A program made the translations under genes and the position numbers. From Alviniconcha marisindica (Eukaryota; Mollusca; Gastropoda; Provannidae), in contig JABMCL010002105.1 of assembly GCA_018857735.1 (NCBI GenBank), positions 124,001 through 188,000 on the forward strand: 64,000 nucleotides of DNA, written 5' to 3'. The notes under the pieces are model-generated. The model saw nothing but the letters and a program-made list of their open reading frames with translations. It was not told the DNA's origin and ran no database searches. Below, one piece after another: positions 1 to 31,307 of this stretch. Each line of letters opens with the position of its first letter. Position 1 is the stretch's first letter.

Positions 1-3000
1 ATTAAAAAAATGCAACTTCATGTCTTACTTTTTGAAAGAGTTGTCTCCTTACCATTCTCAATAGATGACAACAATATTTTTAAAGGCAAATGTAAAACTG
101 AATTGCACAAAATGAAAAGATCTTTGTTGTATGTGAAATACCAACACTAATACATATCTTTAAAATGACAAATTCCTATACATATGTTTTATTACAGAAT
201 CACATGACTCTCAATGTAAAAGTTGAGGCCCCTCTCTCTTTTCATATCTTTCACACATATGTAAAAACAAAAAACAATATTCTGACTGTATTACACCTAT
301 CCACAAAGCTTTGTCAATTTTTGATTTGACAGTAGCATTAATTCATACAAGATTGATCAGACATGAACAAGCCAAGAAAATGCAACATTCAGTGTAACCA
401 TTCTGTGTCTGAGAACAATCCAATATTAATTTTTGTGAAGTTGGGAATTACAATAACTTGTCAAAAATAACATTATCTAGTCCACTGGTTATCATCTGAT
501 CTAGTCCATGTGCTTCACAAGCACACAAAGTCTAAACTTCACTAGACAATATGACTGTGTTGCTGTAAGCCTGAAATCAGAGGAAGTAGGGACGAAGGCA
601 ATAAGTACTGCCATTACGCAGTGTGATACCAGTGACACTACTTTTAAAGTGTGCAAGAAAGCTGCAATATTAAGGTTTGTGCCACTCCAGCATGTCTAGC
701 CCCTCAGGATCATTACATACACTCACAGTTTCAACTCAACAAGCTGTCAGTATCCACTGCCCTACTGTACAACTAAATTTGAAAGGTTCTTACTGATGTA
801 TAATAACAGCAATAACAGGCAAAGACAAAAAGAAACCCAAAATAATGGGGGGGGGGGGGGGGGAGGGGATGCTTGTTTAATGATAGTACCACTCCAAGTT
901 TCACTTAACATGCACACAAAATGTTCTGTCACCTAACCACCACCCCAAACTGACACACCAGGTGCAATGGATGATACCACCACATAACAACTGGAAAGGG
1001 GGGGGGGGGGGGGGGGGGGGAGAAAGAAAAGGAAAAGGAAAAAAATAAAAATATTCATGTAGTAATAAACAAAATGAAATGCATAGTGTACAAAATGTAC
1101 TCCTACATACTCAGGGGCTGTATATGCAACACCCTAAACTAACTATGATCTGCTTTAAGATTTGTATATAAAACACTGGCAAGCAATATATATTGTGTGC
1201 TGTTTGGGATGCATACACATATACTTTGATTGTGATCATACATAATCTATTTTAACATATGTCATACATACCTACACAATCTATTTTAAACATCTGTCAT
1301 ACACACCATTGTGTGTGTCTGTGGGTGTGCATGCATGTGCATGTGCATGTGCATGTGTGTGTGTGTGTGTGTGTGTGTGCATGTGCATGTGTGTGTGTGT
1401 GAATGTTATGTGCATGCTCAAGTAAGTCAAAACAACTGAAAGCAAAATCCCAAGCCATACTTTAAATTGTGTACAGAGGAACCCTGCTGGTCCAGGCACC
1501 TTGGTCCCCAGTGAATATGGCCAGAGTAATGAGTACTACTCATGTAGTTTCTTTAAATTAACATGAACAGCAAAAACACAATCGGAAGAAGAAGAAGAAG
1601 AAAAAACAAGGAGAAAAAAAGGCCAGAAGATGCACTATGTTTGTGTGAAAGGTGGTGCAACAGAACTATAAAATGAAGTCCTTTTACCACTCTGATCTAA
1701 CAACTGAATCAATTCCATTTTCAAATGTTACAACAACAAAAACCTTTTTCTAGATTATTAAGTGTCTGATTTGGACTTTAGAATCCACATGTTAGATTTT
1801 TAGGTGAGCAGTGAATAGGTATGTTTTAACGTTTTAATATGGTGCATTAACGTCTACATGCTAAGGGTTCTGGATTACTGGCACCCAGGTTAATGTGATT
1901 CTAGCCAACTCATACACAGCTAAACTCTGACAGTGTACATAAAATAAATCATGAAGTTTAAAGTTCAGAAATGAGAAAGACAAAAATGTCAGACAGTAAG
2001 TACATGCAGCACACTTCTAAACTGAAGAGAACTAAAATGGAGAAATCATAAATTAGCTATACTGATTAAGTTGTTGAACATATAGACCTTGTATTTTAGG
2101 CACATGCACAGCAAACCACTGGTGGAGGGAGAAAGAGCGAAAGCTTTATTACTGTTATGAAATAAAACAACAAAAGAAATGAAGTGCAACACAAAAGAAT
2201 CCGATAGTTTTGGAAGCAGCAATGAAACATAAAAACCTTGTTTATGATACTTCTACGGTCTTGGTGCTTCTCAATTAACTGGAAAGAAAATATGAACACA
2301 CATGCTTTATACAACAGTAAACAATAGTTACAACAATATTGCCATGAACATAATATGGCCAGCGTATGAACTAAATATGGGAGCCATTCGATGATGTGCA
2401 ACAAAAGCTGACTGAATTACACCATCCATGATACACTGTTATACAAAGCTCAGGCATTACTGTGTTATTCTACTTTTGACATATGTGTTAAAGACACTGA
2501 ATAAAGAAGACTAATCAAAGCAGCTGTCCATTAGTTTGCATGGTGTGTTAGTATTGCCATCACCTCTTCCAGCACTCTACACATGAAGAGAAAATGCTCA
2601 GATAACTCACATTTAATTGTAAACCTAAAAAAATGCATCAGTTATTTCCCTTAAACAGACCTGTAACACAAGGCATACTGTGTGTGATCATTTTAATTAA
2701 TACAAAACCCTATAATGTTTAAACACAAAAAGGTTCAAACCAATGCTTATTTATTTTAACATGGACACACAGTATGCAAATTTTTGGGAAATCCCCTTTG
2801 TCAAGATTTAGAACGCTAGCTGTCATTCTGTTTCAGATTATTTATTTTCCTATAATGTTTATTTACATTAGATCTGAAAAGAGTTTAAAAAAATACAATT
2901 TGCAGTTTACATTTCTGATCCACCTGTGACCTTGAAACAAAGTCAAGGTCATCAAAGCTGGTATGAATCACTAGACCCCAAGGAAGGTAATAATTAAGCC

Positions 3001-3872
3001 AAGTCTGACACATCAATTATCCTCCTCAAATGCATATAAGCATCCAAAACAGTGGTATATTCATAATTTAGTGACATAATTAACAAATCATTTAAACATT
3101 TTCAGCTTCACTGGATATGAAAGTAAAGTTATGCTGCTGTTACCTTCAAGTCTGGTCATGTCACTGAATGCAGCATGAACCAGTAAAGCTAAATGAGTAT
3201 CACCATCATACAAAGTTTGACATTTATCATATTCATAATTTCTAAAATATTTCCAATTTTACAGTTTTGGCCAGACAGCTAAATGGCTTGACACTGATCA
3301 TTACATAAACGCACATTTTTCATCTGAGCTAAACAGGACTGTAATTTACATGTGCTAATACATTCTAAAGGAATGTTGTTGAACTTTATTATTGTTTTGT
3401 TGAATTCCATACTGTGATACAGACTGATTGAAATTTGTGTTTGCACATGTGTGTGTGTGCATGTATATAAATTAGCAGCCAAATCTTCACACAGTTTCAG
3501 TGTAGACATATAGATATATGCCTTTTGCCTCACTCTCTTAGTTCCATTGTTATTATAATTCTGATTAAAACTACATTCACAAGGCAATAAATGAAGTGAA
3601 GTGGCACTGAGGCAGGAGGCAGTTTTGAGCAGAGTGGGCAAAAGGGGATGCAGACTGGTGTCAAAGAAGAGGGTAAAACCGTGCTTTTAATATCAATTAC
3701 ACACAGCACACGTGAACATCAAAGTACATTCACTACAATCTTTTCTTGTGGTGATGTACTGACACTCGAACAACTGATACAAAACGCTCCATATCACTGG
3801 GTGATCAATGCAGCAAAATGGCACGCGGGTAACAAGGGATAAAACTGACATAAACGAAGAAAGATGACTCAC
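1..3872. other. AT-rich DNA downstream of exon J, probably intron
   Basis: No exon or known repeat protein was recognised on either strand. It holds two poly-G runs (847-868 and 998-1020), a TG/TGCA-rich patch (1311-1401) and a possible fragment of a dispersed repeat at about 2925-3000. The next exon of the BEACH gene should begin with an SP(M/L)MF-type sequence and was not found. A very short or divergent exon could have been missed. Confidence 0.5.
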
Positions 3873-22801
<18,929 letters not shown>

Positions 22802-23732
22802 CTGCAACAGTCAAAGTGACACTCGTTAGACCCAACCACCCGGCCAATCACCTCTTGGAACCATGTACCACCCGGCCAGTCAGCTTACTGTGCTACACAC
22901 ACCTCTTGGTGTAATCAGAACCCACACTCCGAGCATCGCTTTCCGGCACCTTCCTGAAGGAAGGATGTCGTAAACCAGTGCTTGGAGTTTATCAGAACCA
23001 TGTGGTCCATTCCATCATAAACTTGATACTGACTCACGGGGTCAGTGGGCAACATAAAGAAACACAAGTGCTCACATATTCAACAACAACAACAATGAAG
23101 CATAGGCAAGCCAAATTTACAACCGGAATACTGAACTATAAACTTAACAAAGACAAAACTGAATAGTCTTGACTACGATAAGTCAAAAATCCGAAAAGCG
23201 CGCGCACGTACACACACCCATAACCCCCTCCATTCCCAAACAAGCCCAACCCTGTGGCAGAAACACAAATGCCATGGGATTCTAGCCCAAATCCCTCAAA
23301 ACAGACACAAGAGCGCCAAACGCTAAAAGCGGGGTCATGTTTCGGAAGGAGAGTGACACGTATTAGCGCCCAAGAGATCAGTTTAGTTTTTGCAAGGCAG
23401 CGAAGCGTACGCGTTATTTTCCGATCGTAAGCAAAGCATGGGGCCTGGGAGCGAGGGGTCAGGCGGAAGTAATTGCCTTGTCGCCGACTGAGCAATCTGT
23501 CAGACTGGTGCAAGCCTAGACATCATCCCAAACACTTGCATTCTATTCAAATGCATAACTGTTCTGACAAGACCGATTTGTCCCCCCTTCCCTAAAAGCA
23601 ACAACAACAAAATCAAAACAAAAGCTCACAAAAATCACAAAACAAAGCAACATCTGCTTTATGTTTGTCAACAACACACGCACGCGCGCCTATCACACAC
23701 ACCACACACACACACACACACACCACACACAC

Positions 23733-23779
<47 letters not shown>

Positions 23780-24179
23780 TTTAACAGCACAAGTAGGGCT
23801 CGTTTTCTTTTCTTTCATTGTCTTTAGTTCTGACGGCCTACCCTGGTTCCGCTCAGTGTTCTTGCCTTTCCTTCTGTTTTACTGACCACTGTGTGTTTTA
23901 CTGACCACTGTGTGTTTTACTGACCACAGTCAGTGTGATACGTCAGCCAACCCCTGCGTGACTGATTAAGTTTTGTCAGGAATGGTAGCCTGAATTCCAC
24001 CGAGGAAACAAGAAGGGCCTAGAACTGGTGGAAGTGTTTACCCAAAATCAACTGTGGGGAATCCATAAAGCTCAAGTTCAGGATGCACGCTTACGCACAG
24101 AAGGCTGGTTTCAAACTGTTTTACCCGAACAGCTGGTACTACCACACAAAAAAAAGGAGCAACAAAGCAAGTAATTAAT
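22802..24179. other. Non-coding DNA upstream of exon A
   Basis: No exon was recognised. A CA-rich tract lies at 23692-23777. Two short segments (about 22935-22954 and 22963-22990) recur separated by about 360 bp at 28935-28953 and 29313-29342. Confidence 0.6.
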
Positions 24180-24236
24180 TGTTGCAGTGTATTTTAGATC
24201 TGGAAGACCTTAAAACGAGTAAATCCGAAGGAAGCA

Positions 24237-24267
<31 letters not shown>

Positions 24268-24460
24268 GGGGGGGTCAACTCCTTCGAAAGCCTGCTCATC
24301 TGTCCCCCCCCCCCCCCCCCCAGCCGAATCCGATTTAGTTTGGCCCACAATGCTAGTAGAGAACAGCCGGGTTATCAAAAACCTGACCCTGGTGGTGACC
24401 TTTGTTGTGCAGGTTACCTAGGTCAGACACGTGTTTCGCTACCAGAGTATCTCATCAGCG
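24180..24460 (+). mobile_element. Second copy of the 19.4-kb dispersed repeat
   Basis: (GA)n at about 24236-24275 is followed by a C run (24304-24321), cagccgaatccgattt, a segment resembling the 32-bp unit (gcaggttacctaggtcagac) and tcgctaccagagta. The order matches 19440-19840. Confidence 0.55.
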
Positions 24461-24724
24461 ACCACGGGCACGTAATGGTGAGAGGATATCAGCCCGATAC
24501 TAACCAAACAAAACCACCGGTAGACTCCGTTAGCATGCCGGGAGAATACACACCTAAGAAGCTCTAAATGAAGGGATATGTGTATTCAGAGAAAATGAAA
24601 AAGTTATGTCATTAATTAGCAGTAAATTTTGAATGTTAAGAAGGGGAAAAAATGGAATACTGTCTTTTACAATGATACAAAAAACAAAAGAAAGCTGCTA
24701 CAACTTTAAGTAACCCGAAATATA

Positions 24725-25291
24725 CCTTGTATGACTCCCAGTGACGTTGGTTTTGTGTTACTATACAGTTTGTGCTCAGTGCACAACTAAAGCAGAAAAC
24801 GGTTGCCTTGTATGACTGCCAGTGACGTTGGTTTTGTGTTACTATACAGTTTGTGCTCAGTGCACAACTAAAGCAGAAAACGGTTGCCTTGTATGACTGC
24901 CAGTGACGTTGGTTTTGTGTTACTATACAGTTTGTGCTCAGTGCACAACTAAAGCAGAAAACGGTTGCCTTGTATGACTGCCAGTGACGTTGGTTTTGTG
25001 TTACTATACAGTTTGTGCTCAGTGCACAACTAAAGCAGAAAACGGTTGCCTTGTATGACTGCCAGTGACGTTGGTTTTGTGTTACTATACAGTTTGTGCT
25101 CAGTGCACAACTAAAGCAGAAAACGGTTGCCTTGTATGACTGCCAGTGACGTTGGTTTTGTGTTACTATACAGTTTGTGCTCAGTGCACAACTAAAGCAG
25201 AAAACGGTTACCTTGTATGACTCCCAGTGACGTAGGTTTTGTGTTACTATACAGTTTGTGCTCAGTGCACAACTAAAGCAGAAAACGGTTG
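24725..25291. repeat. 81-bp tandem array, seven units
   Basis: Seven units start every 81 bp from 24725 (24806 ... 25211). Each holds ccttgtatgactgccagtga, cgttggttttgtgttactat, acagtttgtgctcagtgcac and aactaaagcagaaaacggtt. The five inner units appear identical. The first and last carry ctcccag for ctgccag, and the last also has cgtagg. Although 81 is divisible by three, no long reading frame covers it. Confidence 0.95.
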
Positions 25292-25639
25292 TGATGTTGC
25301 GGCGAGTGACCAGGACTGGTGGTGGCGGGAAAGAAGAAGTGAAGCGTGAGCCGTTGGTCCAGGCTCGTGTGACACGGGGCCCTGGGGAGGGAATGATGGA
25401 CGGTGGGTGGTGTCACGTCGGCCTTCACACGTCACACTGTCCTGTAACGCCGGCAACATATCCCTCGTCCCTAGCGATTTCATTTCAAGCGAGCTGAGGT
25501 ACTCTGAACTAGACTCCTTGTCCAACTTTCGGCTGTGTGATCGTGTGATTGGACAGTCGGCGCGAAGTCTCAGTTCTAGTATCAACCGCCTTCCTCCACA
25601 CCTCTCAGCCATCATCCCAGCCCATCTCTAACACAACGA

Positions 25640-26110
25640 CAAAAGCATTCGCCCAAAACATCCCATTTTCCCGTTTCGATCGAAGAAAGGCGGGCAGCAA
25701 AAGGGAGGTAAATTGAATTACTGGGCTGTAACTCGATTGGGCGGCGATCAGGCCGGACGTAATTTCTAATGGAGCAGGCAAAAGCCGGGGAAAGTTTTGC
25801 CGAAATGCACTCGTCCCCTCATTAAAGTGATGCTCGTCCATTTCGGTAATCAAATATTGATGTAGGGACGGCCGGGAGGGTGAGAGGGGTTAGGAAGGCA
25901 GCGCCGCCCCAGCAGCTGTTGGCCTTGCCCACCGAGTTGGCTCAGTGTCCAAATGAGCAGTCACAAGCCGGGCGTCCCAATAAACCAGACTTATAAACAC
26001 GCAGCCGAACGGATAAATATTCATAGATAAGTGACTGGAGGCGCTTCTCATACCGGATGACAATTATAACGTAACCACAATATCCATTTGGTTGACTCTC
26101 TCAGTCTGGA
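25640..26110. promoter_or_regulatory. Candidate regulatory block (unverified)
   Basis: This is complex, non-repetitive sequence with many homeodomain-type cores (ttgaattact, cgtaatttctaatgg, ggtaatcaaatattgatg, ataaatattcatagataag). It has no convincing reading frame. It is listed only because it stands out from the surrounding repeats; function is inference. Confidence 0.25.
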
Positions 26111-26460
26111 ATCGTCATCCGTATTATCTCGTTTCTGCTTTACGCCTTGTGCCACCGGGTTGTGACCGCCACCCCACCCTCGTTGTTTCCTGCACGTGCC
26201 TCTTGTCTTTTGATCTGTCCACACTGCACGCGCACGGGCTCGGCAGGCGGAGCGCCGGCAGTGAGAGTGGCACCGTCAACACGATCTACGGCCAGTTGTC
26301 CTAGGTGAACACCAGGTGCCGCAAGACGAGGGTGGGAGGGAGCTCAAGAATGCAATGGGTGGCGAAGAACAAGGTAGTTTGCAGTCAGTAATTTTTCACT
26401 ATGCATTTTCACCCATTATGCGGTAATAGTTGTTTACCCCCCCCCCCCCCCCCCCTCAAG

Positions 26461-26900
26461 ATCCAGCACACAGGACGATAGCTCATTTAATTATTCATTT
26501 GCTTCCACTTCAATTGCAAACATCACCAGGGCTATGAATTCCAACCTTTCCTTTTTAATGTAGGAAGTGTAATTAACGGGCATACCTAAAACTTGCTAAC
26601 GATCCTTTCCTGGCACCAGAACAGCTAGTCCAAGAGCGTTGCACTCAGTTCTCAACGTCCCGCTGTCTGCCGAGCTTCCAGAAGGCAGAAGGCTATTCCA
26701 TCATAATTACCCTCCCCAGCGGCGGGAGCTGTGTGTAGCCGGGACAGATTCCTTGCCTCGGGCCCCTGAGGGAGCCCCCAGCACGCCAGGCCCCATTTGT
26801 TTGGCAAAAACCAGGCACTGGGCTAATTGGCCGCACTTAGTAGCCACGGAACGAGACGGGCGTTTGAGATCGAGTTCTAAATTGTAAAAATGAGAGTCGC
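26461..26900. promoter_or_regulatory. Candidate regulatory block (unverified)
   Basis: Unique sequence containing atttaattattcatttgc, ccatcataattaccc and ctgggctaattggccg. The small open frame at 26639-26887 has no recognisable domain. It lies just after a poly-C run (26437-26455). Confidence 0.25.
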
Positions 26901-27284
26901 TGCATCTTGCGAAGAGAGCGTTTCAAGGTTGTGTCGCGGACCGCTCTCCGCGTGACGCTGTCGAGAAAGCAAGCCGCGGCTGGGTGACGCAGAGAATGAC
27001 GGTGTGGGCAGTGACAGGGCGGGTGCTCACTTGAGAGTCAGTTCCTGGATGTTAAGGTCCAATATGGTCACATCAGGGCGAATAACATTCAAAACTCACT
27101 ACACTGGTTCAAACACAAGTCCCAAGTTTGTTTCATTCTTACAACGCTAAAAACCAGCACAATAACATATTTTGGTACCTATTTCTATTCCGTAGGCACT
27201 CAGGACGGTTAAATCGCTTCTGACTATGAGCAGGATGATCTTTTAGCTAACGAGGGGATGTGGACAAATTCAGGTAATGGACCT

Positions 27285-27465
27285 GTAAGTTAGAAATTAG
27301 GATAAGAAAGAAATTCCTGGGCCGTGGGCGAAGTATGCGTGGCCACGTTCTGACCTACTCCAGGATTTAAAGGAGAACATTTGTCAGTTCTGGCTTCTCA
27401 ACAGATGGGACCTTCGTATCTGCATCCGCAGTACTCCGCCGCGGAGGCTGTTTGACGTCGCGTAC
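27285..27465 (+). mobile_element. Dispersed element, copy 2
   Basis: The blocks agttagaaattaggataag, ccacgttctgacctactcca, ggcttctcaacagatgggac and tctgcatccgcagtact follow the same order as copy 1 at 13978-14215. The internal repeat region is nearly absent here. Confidence 0.55.
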
Positions 27466-28551
27466 CTACTGTGCGGATTACAACTGGGGGAAGGGAACAA
27501 ACCGTGTGCCGCTCAACCACCCCAGCTCACCTCCACTCAGCCATCATCGCCTGACGCCGATACGCGCCTTGCCGCGGTCTGCAGGGGATTCCACCAATCA
27601 GCCACTGATGCCACAAGATCCACACCACCAATGACTTTTTTCCCCCTCTCCCAGCCATAAAGCAAAACTTCGTTCCGGCGGATACTGCAGTTCTCGGTAG
27701 GCGCCACAGATCATTGTGGAAACTGCAACGGGTAGCGAAATTCAAATATCTCCGCCATTTCTCAAGACGGTGGCGCGCTTCCCAGGCAGTTATTGAGCAA
27801 CCACTCGTGACAGTGACGTGCATCATCGACACGATTGACTGGTCAGTTAATCACAGGTACAGCACAACAGACTCAGTGGCAGGTATGCTTCACACTTCAA
27901 CGTCTAGGAGAAAGCAATTCCTCCATCAGTATGAGCCTTGAAACACTGAGCAAAATTAGATAGCGCCGAAATAATATAAAACTGGCCTTTCTCTTTTTGA
28001 GAAATTGGCGGTCGAGATGTCTGCAAAATAAATACTGGATGTATCTAAACATGAGGCGCCCATAAATGACTTTCTAGCGGCATACAGGCGGCAAAACTAA
28101 ACAGAACTAACAGAAAACGTATGGTTTATTCGGGATGGCGAAAGGGGGCGGGGGTCTACTTCCATGTTCACACAGCTCTGAACTCTGAAGAAACATGTAG
28201 GTACAGCAGTTAGTTTCTCTGAGAACCACCCCCTTCACTCGCCACAACTGAAAACAAAGGTGGGGGCGGGGGCAGATCCGCGCCAGTCAGTTCCGGTAGC
28301 CGCAATGACTGAAGGAAAGCCGATTGCAGTGCTGCTGCCAGTGTTGGTGTCAGCTGTGCAACAGCTGTTCATTCGGTCTGTAAGTGCACTGGTCACCTGA
28401 CCGGCCACAGACCAGCCCACCAGTCACTAATACAATGACTGGCACACCTCTGATGCATAAGACGCTTTCCTACTCAGTCCATCCACAAACTGGTTTGCGT
28501 TAGTTCCGTTCACCGCGTCACAACTCTTGTCGCCTTGAGCCGCAACCCCAG
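27466..28551. other. No recognised feature
   Basis: Mixed-composition DNA with short open frames on both strands (for example 27527-27832 minus) that show no family resemblance. Confidence 0.5.
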
Positions 28552-28690
28552 TTAAACTGTCGTTTTAATGTTTGGTCAAAAGTTTGAAGAACTTGGGGAA
28601 CTTGTGTGGTTCACACTTTGTGTTCGTTATTACCTAACAGAGTTCCCCAAATTTTCAAACTTTTGACCAAACATTAAAACGACAGTTTAA
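28552..28690. repeat. Inverted repeat, arms about 50 bp, loop 38 nt
   Basis: The left arm 28552-28602 and right arm 28641-28690 are near-perfect reverse complements (one or two differences within aagttcttc versus aaattttc). The outer ends are ttaaactgtcgttttaatg and its complement. No target-site duplication was identified. Confidence 0.9.
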
Positions 28691-28719
28691 AGCCTCCCGT
28701 CAACCCCACATCAATCTTT

Positions 28720-28726
<7 letters not shown>

Positions 28727-28803
<77 letters not shown>
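28727..28803. repeat. (GA)n microsatellite
   Basis: A pure GA tract of about 73 bp preceded by a short CA tract. Confidence 0.95.
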
Positions 28804-28810
<7 letters not shown>

Positions 28811-28854
28811 CTGGACATAAAATTCAGCCTGACAATGACATATACTACACTCCG

Positions 28855-28913
28855 GTCTACTACTACTTGGTTCTTAATGTCCTCGGATGTCAGATGACAT
28901 ATTAGGGACAAGA
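28855..28913 (-). mobile_element. Short retroposon 3' end, (GTA)-type tail
   Basis: Read on the minus strand: cttgtccctaatatgtcatc, tgacatccgaggacattaag, then aaccaagtagtagtag. The core is shared with elements at 42550, 47545, 53523 and 59076, but the tail differs. Confidence 0.6.
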
Positions 28914-29438
28914 TATACGAAGCTCTTAATCCGGTCATCGCTTTCCGGCACCTTATACTCCAAACTCTGCCAGCTTACGCCACTGAAGGGGCACTCCTTA
29001 TTTCCGCGCAGCTGTCCGCCGACGTTGTCGGCGCCCTCCGAAAATTGTAGGTACTAACATGACCGCGAAAGCGACATAACGTCCAAACATGCACGTAAAC
29101 AGGAGGCGCGTCCGCCCCGGTTAAAAAAGAAAGAAAAAAGTTCCGTCTCGAATCAGACGCTTTTGGTTTTATTTGTGCTGGCGCAAAGAAACGCCTGATA
29201 TAATTTGAGTTGCTGTTACAAACTTACAGACAGCTGAGCACCAACGGAAAACTGTCCGTTAGCTGACAGTTTTTCGAGACCTATGACGTAATTAATTATG
29301 GCAGTTGGACGTAGGATGTCGTAAACCAGTGCCTGGAGTTTTGTGACATATACTTGTCCATATCTCTATATATATGTCAAGAAAATGTATTTTTGATTCT
29401 GACCTTTTCGACAGCATTTTAAACTTGAACCATGTACA

Positions 29439-29756
29439 TTAAATTACCGCTGTGTCTCTGCTTATTCTATCACGCTTTCTGTTCCATACAAAGCGGAAAA
29501 TCATTTTTTGAAGATCTTCTATAAACGTGTCCGGTGGATCCGGCAAAAGTTGCCATAAATGTACAAGTTTTGACAATATCAAAGACTTAAGAATAGCTAT
29601 TCTACCCAAAGGGGTTATCAGCCTCCTTAGCCATATTATAAACAAACGTTTTACTTCCTGGAACTTTGTATCAAAGTTCAACCGTGCGCAGCTCTCGAGG
29701 TCGTTTGTAAACCATATGCCAAGTATCTTAAATCGGTAGGAAGGGAGAAAGCTCAA
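29439..29756 (-). pseudogene. LINE reverse-transcriptase fragment
   Basis: A 105-codon open stretch (first codon TTG, so not a real start) encodes FKILGIWFTNDL, IIWLRRLITPLGRIAILKSL, LVHLWQLLPDPPDTFIEDLQ and RFVWNRKRDRISR. This matches the region after the reverse-transcriptase core in L1/Tx1-like non-LTR retrotransposons. A stop lies just upstream and the protein ends early, so it is a dead fragment. Clade assignment is tentative. Confidence 0.8.
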
Positions 29757-31051
29757 TGGAGGTCATCATCAGCAATCAGCATTTTGATTTAATAACGGTC
29801 GGCACTGACACTCCCATAAAGGGAGAAAACCTGCTCTAGTTGCAATACAGAGTAACGCACTCTTTTTGATGAGCTCGCATGCACGGGGTGCTTTACAACT
29901 GGTCTGTAAATGCACAAAGAGCTGTTTGCATAACTAAAAAAACAAAAACTGAAAAACATGTTACTGCTGCTCAGCGCTTTGAGTTGCAGGATAGGCGTTT
30001 CATAACTTCCGCATCTGTATATTCTTGTCAAGACTTCGTCTGAAACAGTGGACGAATTATTACATTGTGTTGGGCGATGTCAGCCTTCAGTGTCAGACAG
30101 CAAAGCACGTGACCACTGCACGGTGACAGCTGCTATGCTAACTCAGTTGCGGAGAGAAATGAAGCTCGCAACCAACACCTCTCCCCCTAATCACTAACAG
30201 GTGCAACAATGTTGGGGCAGACGAGTGACAACGGAAAACCAGTCAGTCAGGCCCATCCGCCCCCTCCCTCTCCCCCCTCCCACAGACCAGTCAGTCTGCC
30301 TTTCTGTCTTCACTCGCAGGCAATCTGCTGGAGGGAATTTTTAGTTTAAAGTTCCAGTGTCTCGATCTCAAAATTTGCCCGGCTAGCTCTCGCCCCAAGA
30401 ATTTGCCTTTCAATAAGTTCCTCGTGATAGCCATCTTCTTAACAAAAACACTTGTTTCTCTCTCCGCTTTTCTTCAACAGCTATGCAGAGCGAAACTGAC
30501 CATAAACTGCTCAAAGCATTGGGCTCATCTACTCTCTCCGCACCAGGTACGTGGGCGTGTGTACACGCGTGCGTGTGTGCGTGCATATATACGTGCGTGT
30601 CTGCATATGTGCGTCCGTGCGTGTGCGCGCGCATGCGTGTGTTGTGTATGTATGGGAGGCATATGTCATTTGTGTTAATTTCATTACTGCTGTTTTAATG
30701 TCTGTTCTTGTTCGCAGCGGGGTGGGGAGCTCATGCCGGTAACAAGATATGCCAAAACACATTTTTGTCATCATATTTAACACTATTTATATCGGCTTTG
30801 AACAATACCTTATTTACTATGTATCCAAAGCAAAGTTCAGCTGTATAACCCTTCAAATTAAGGCACGTGATCTACTTGGACATAAATCATAATTTTGTTC
30901 CAGCTTCGTTGTTATGACTTTATATGCGCCTGTCCTTATTTGAGCTCAAGGCGCTTACACTCAAAACAAATCAGATCAAGGCTGGTAATGTCTTGCAATA
31001 AATCAGTAGAAATATCGCTCACTCGATCTCCCACATTCCCACTCCCGAGCG

Positions 31052-31054
<3 letters not shown>
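29757..31054. other. No gene recognised; alternating purine-pyrimidine patch
   Basis: Mostly unrecognised sequence. At about 30549-30655 there is an irregular GT/GC/AT alternating stretch (gtgcgtgtgtgcgtgcatat) that could adopt Z-DNA; this is a compositional remark only. Confidence 0.5.
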
Positions 31055-31143
<89 letters not shown>

Positions 31144-31307
31144 CACATGGCGAGGGAAAAATTGAAATAAACAAGTTTAATCCTGAACTTCTCTAGCCTA
31201 AAATTGAAATAAACAAGTTTAATCCTGAACTTCTCTAGCCTATAGGCCTATAGGCTAGAGAAGTTCAGGATTAAACTTGTTTATTTCAATTTTTCCCTCG
31301 CCATGTG

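Noticed and set aside
1..3872. Next BEACH-gene exon (WD40 start)
   Set aside because: I searched both by motif (SPMMF, KFPSNSPV-like) and by splice-site context and found no match.
24725..25291. CRISPR-like regular repeats
   Set aside because: Units are contiguous with no unique spacers, the genome is eukaryotic, and no cas genes are present.
29439..29756. The frame as an intact gene with its own start
   Set aside because: The first codon is TTG, a stop lies two codons upstream, and the protein is only an internal slice of a LINE reverse transcriptase.
30549..30655. Alternating GT/GC/AT stretch as a functional Z-DNA element
   Set aside because: The composition is suggestive, but such sequence is everywhere in this window and nothing links it to a gene.
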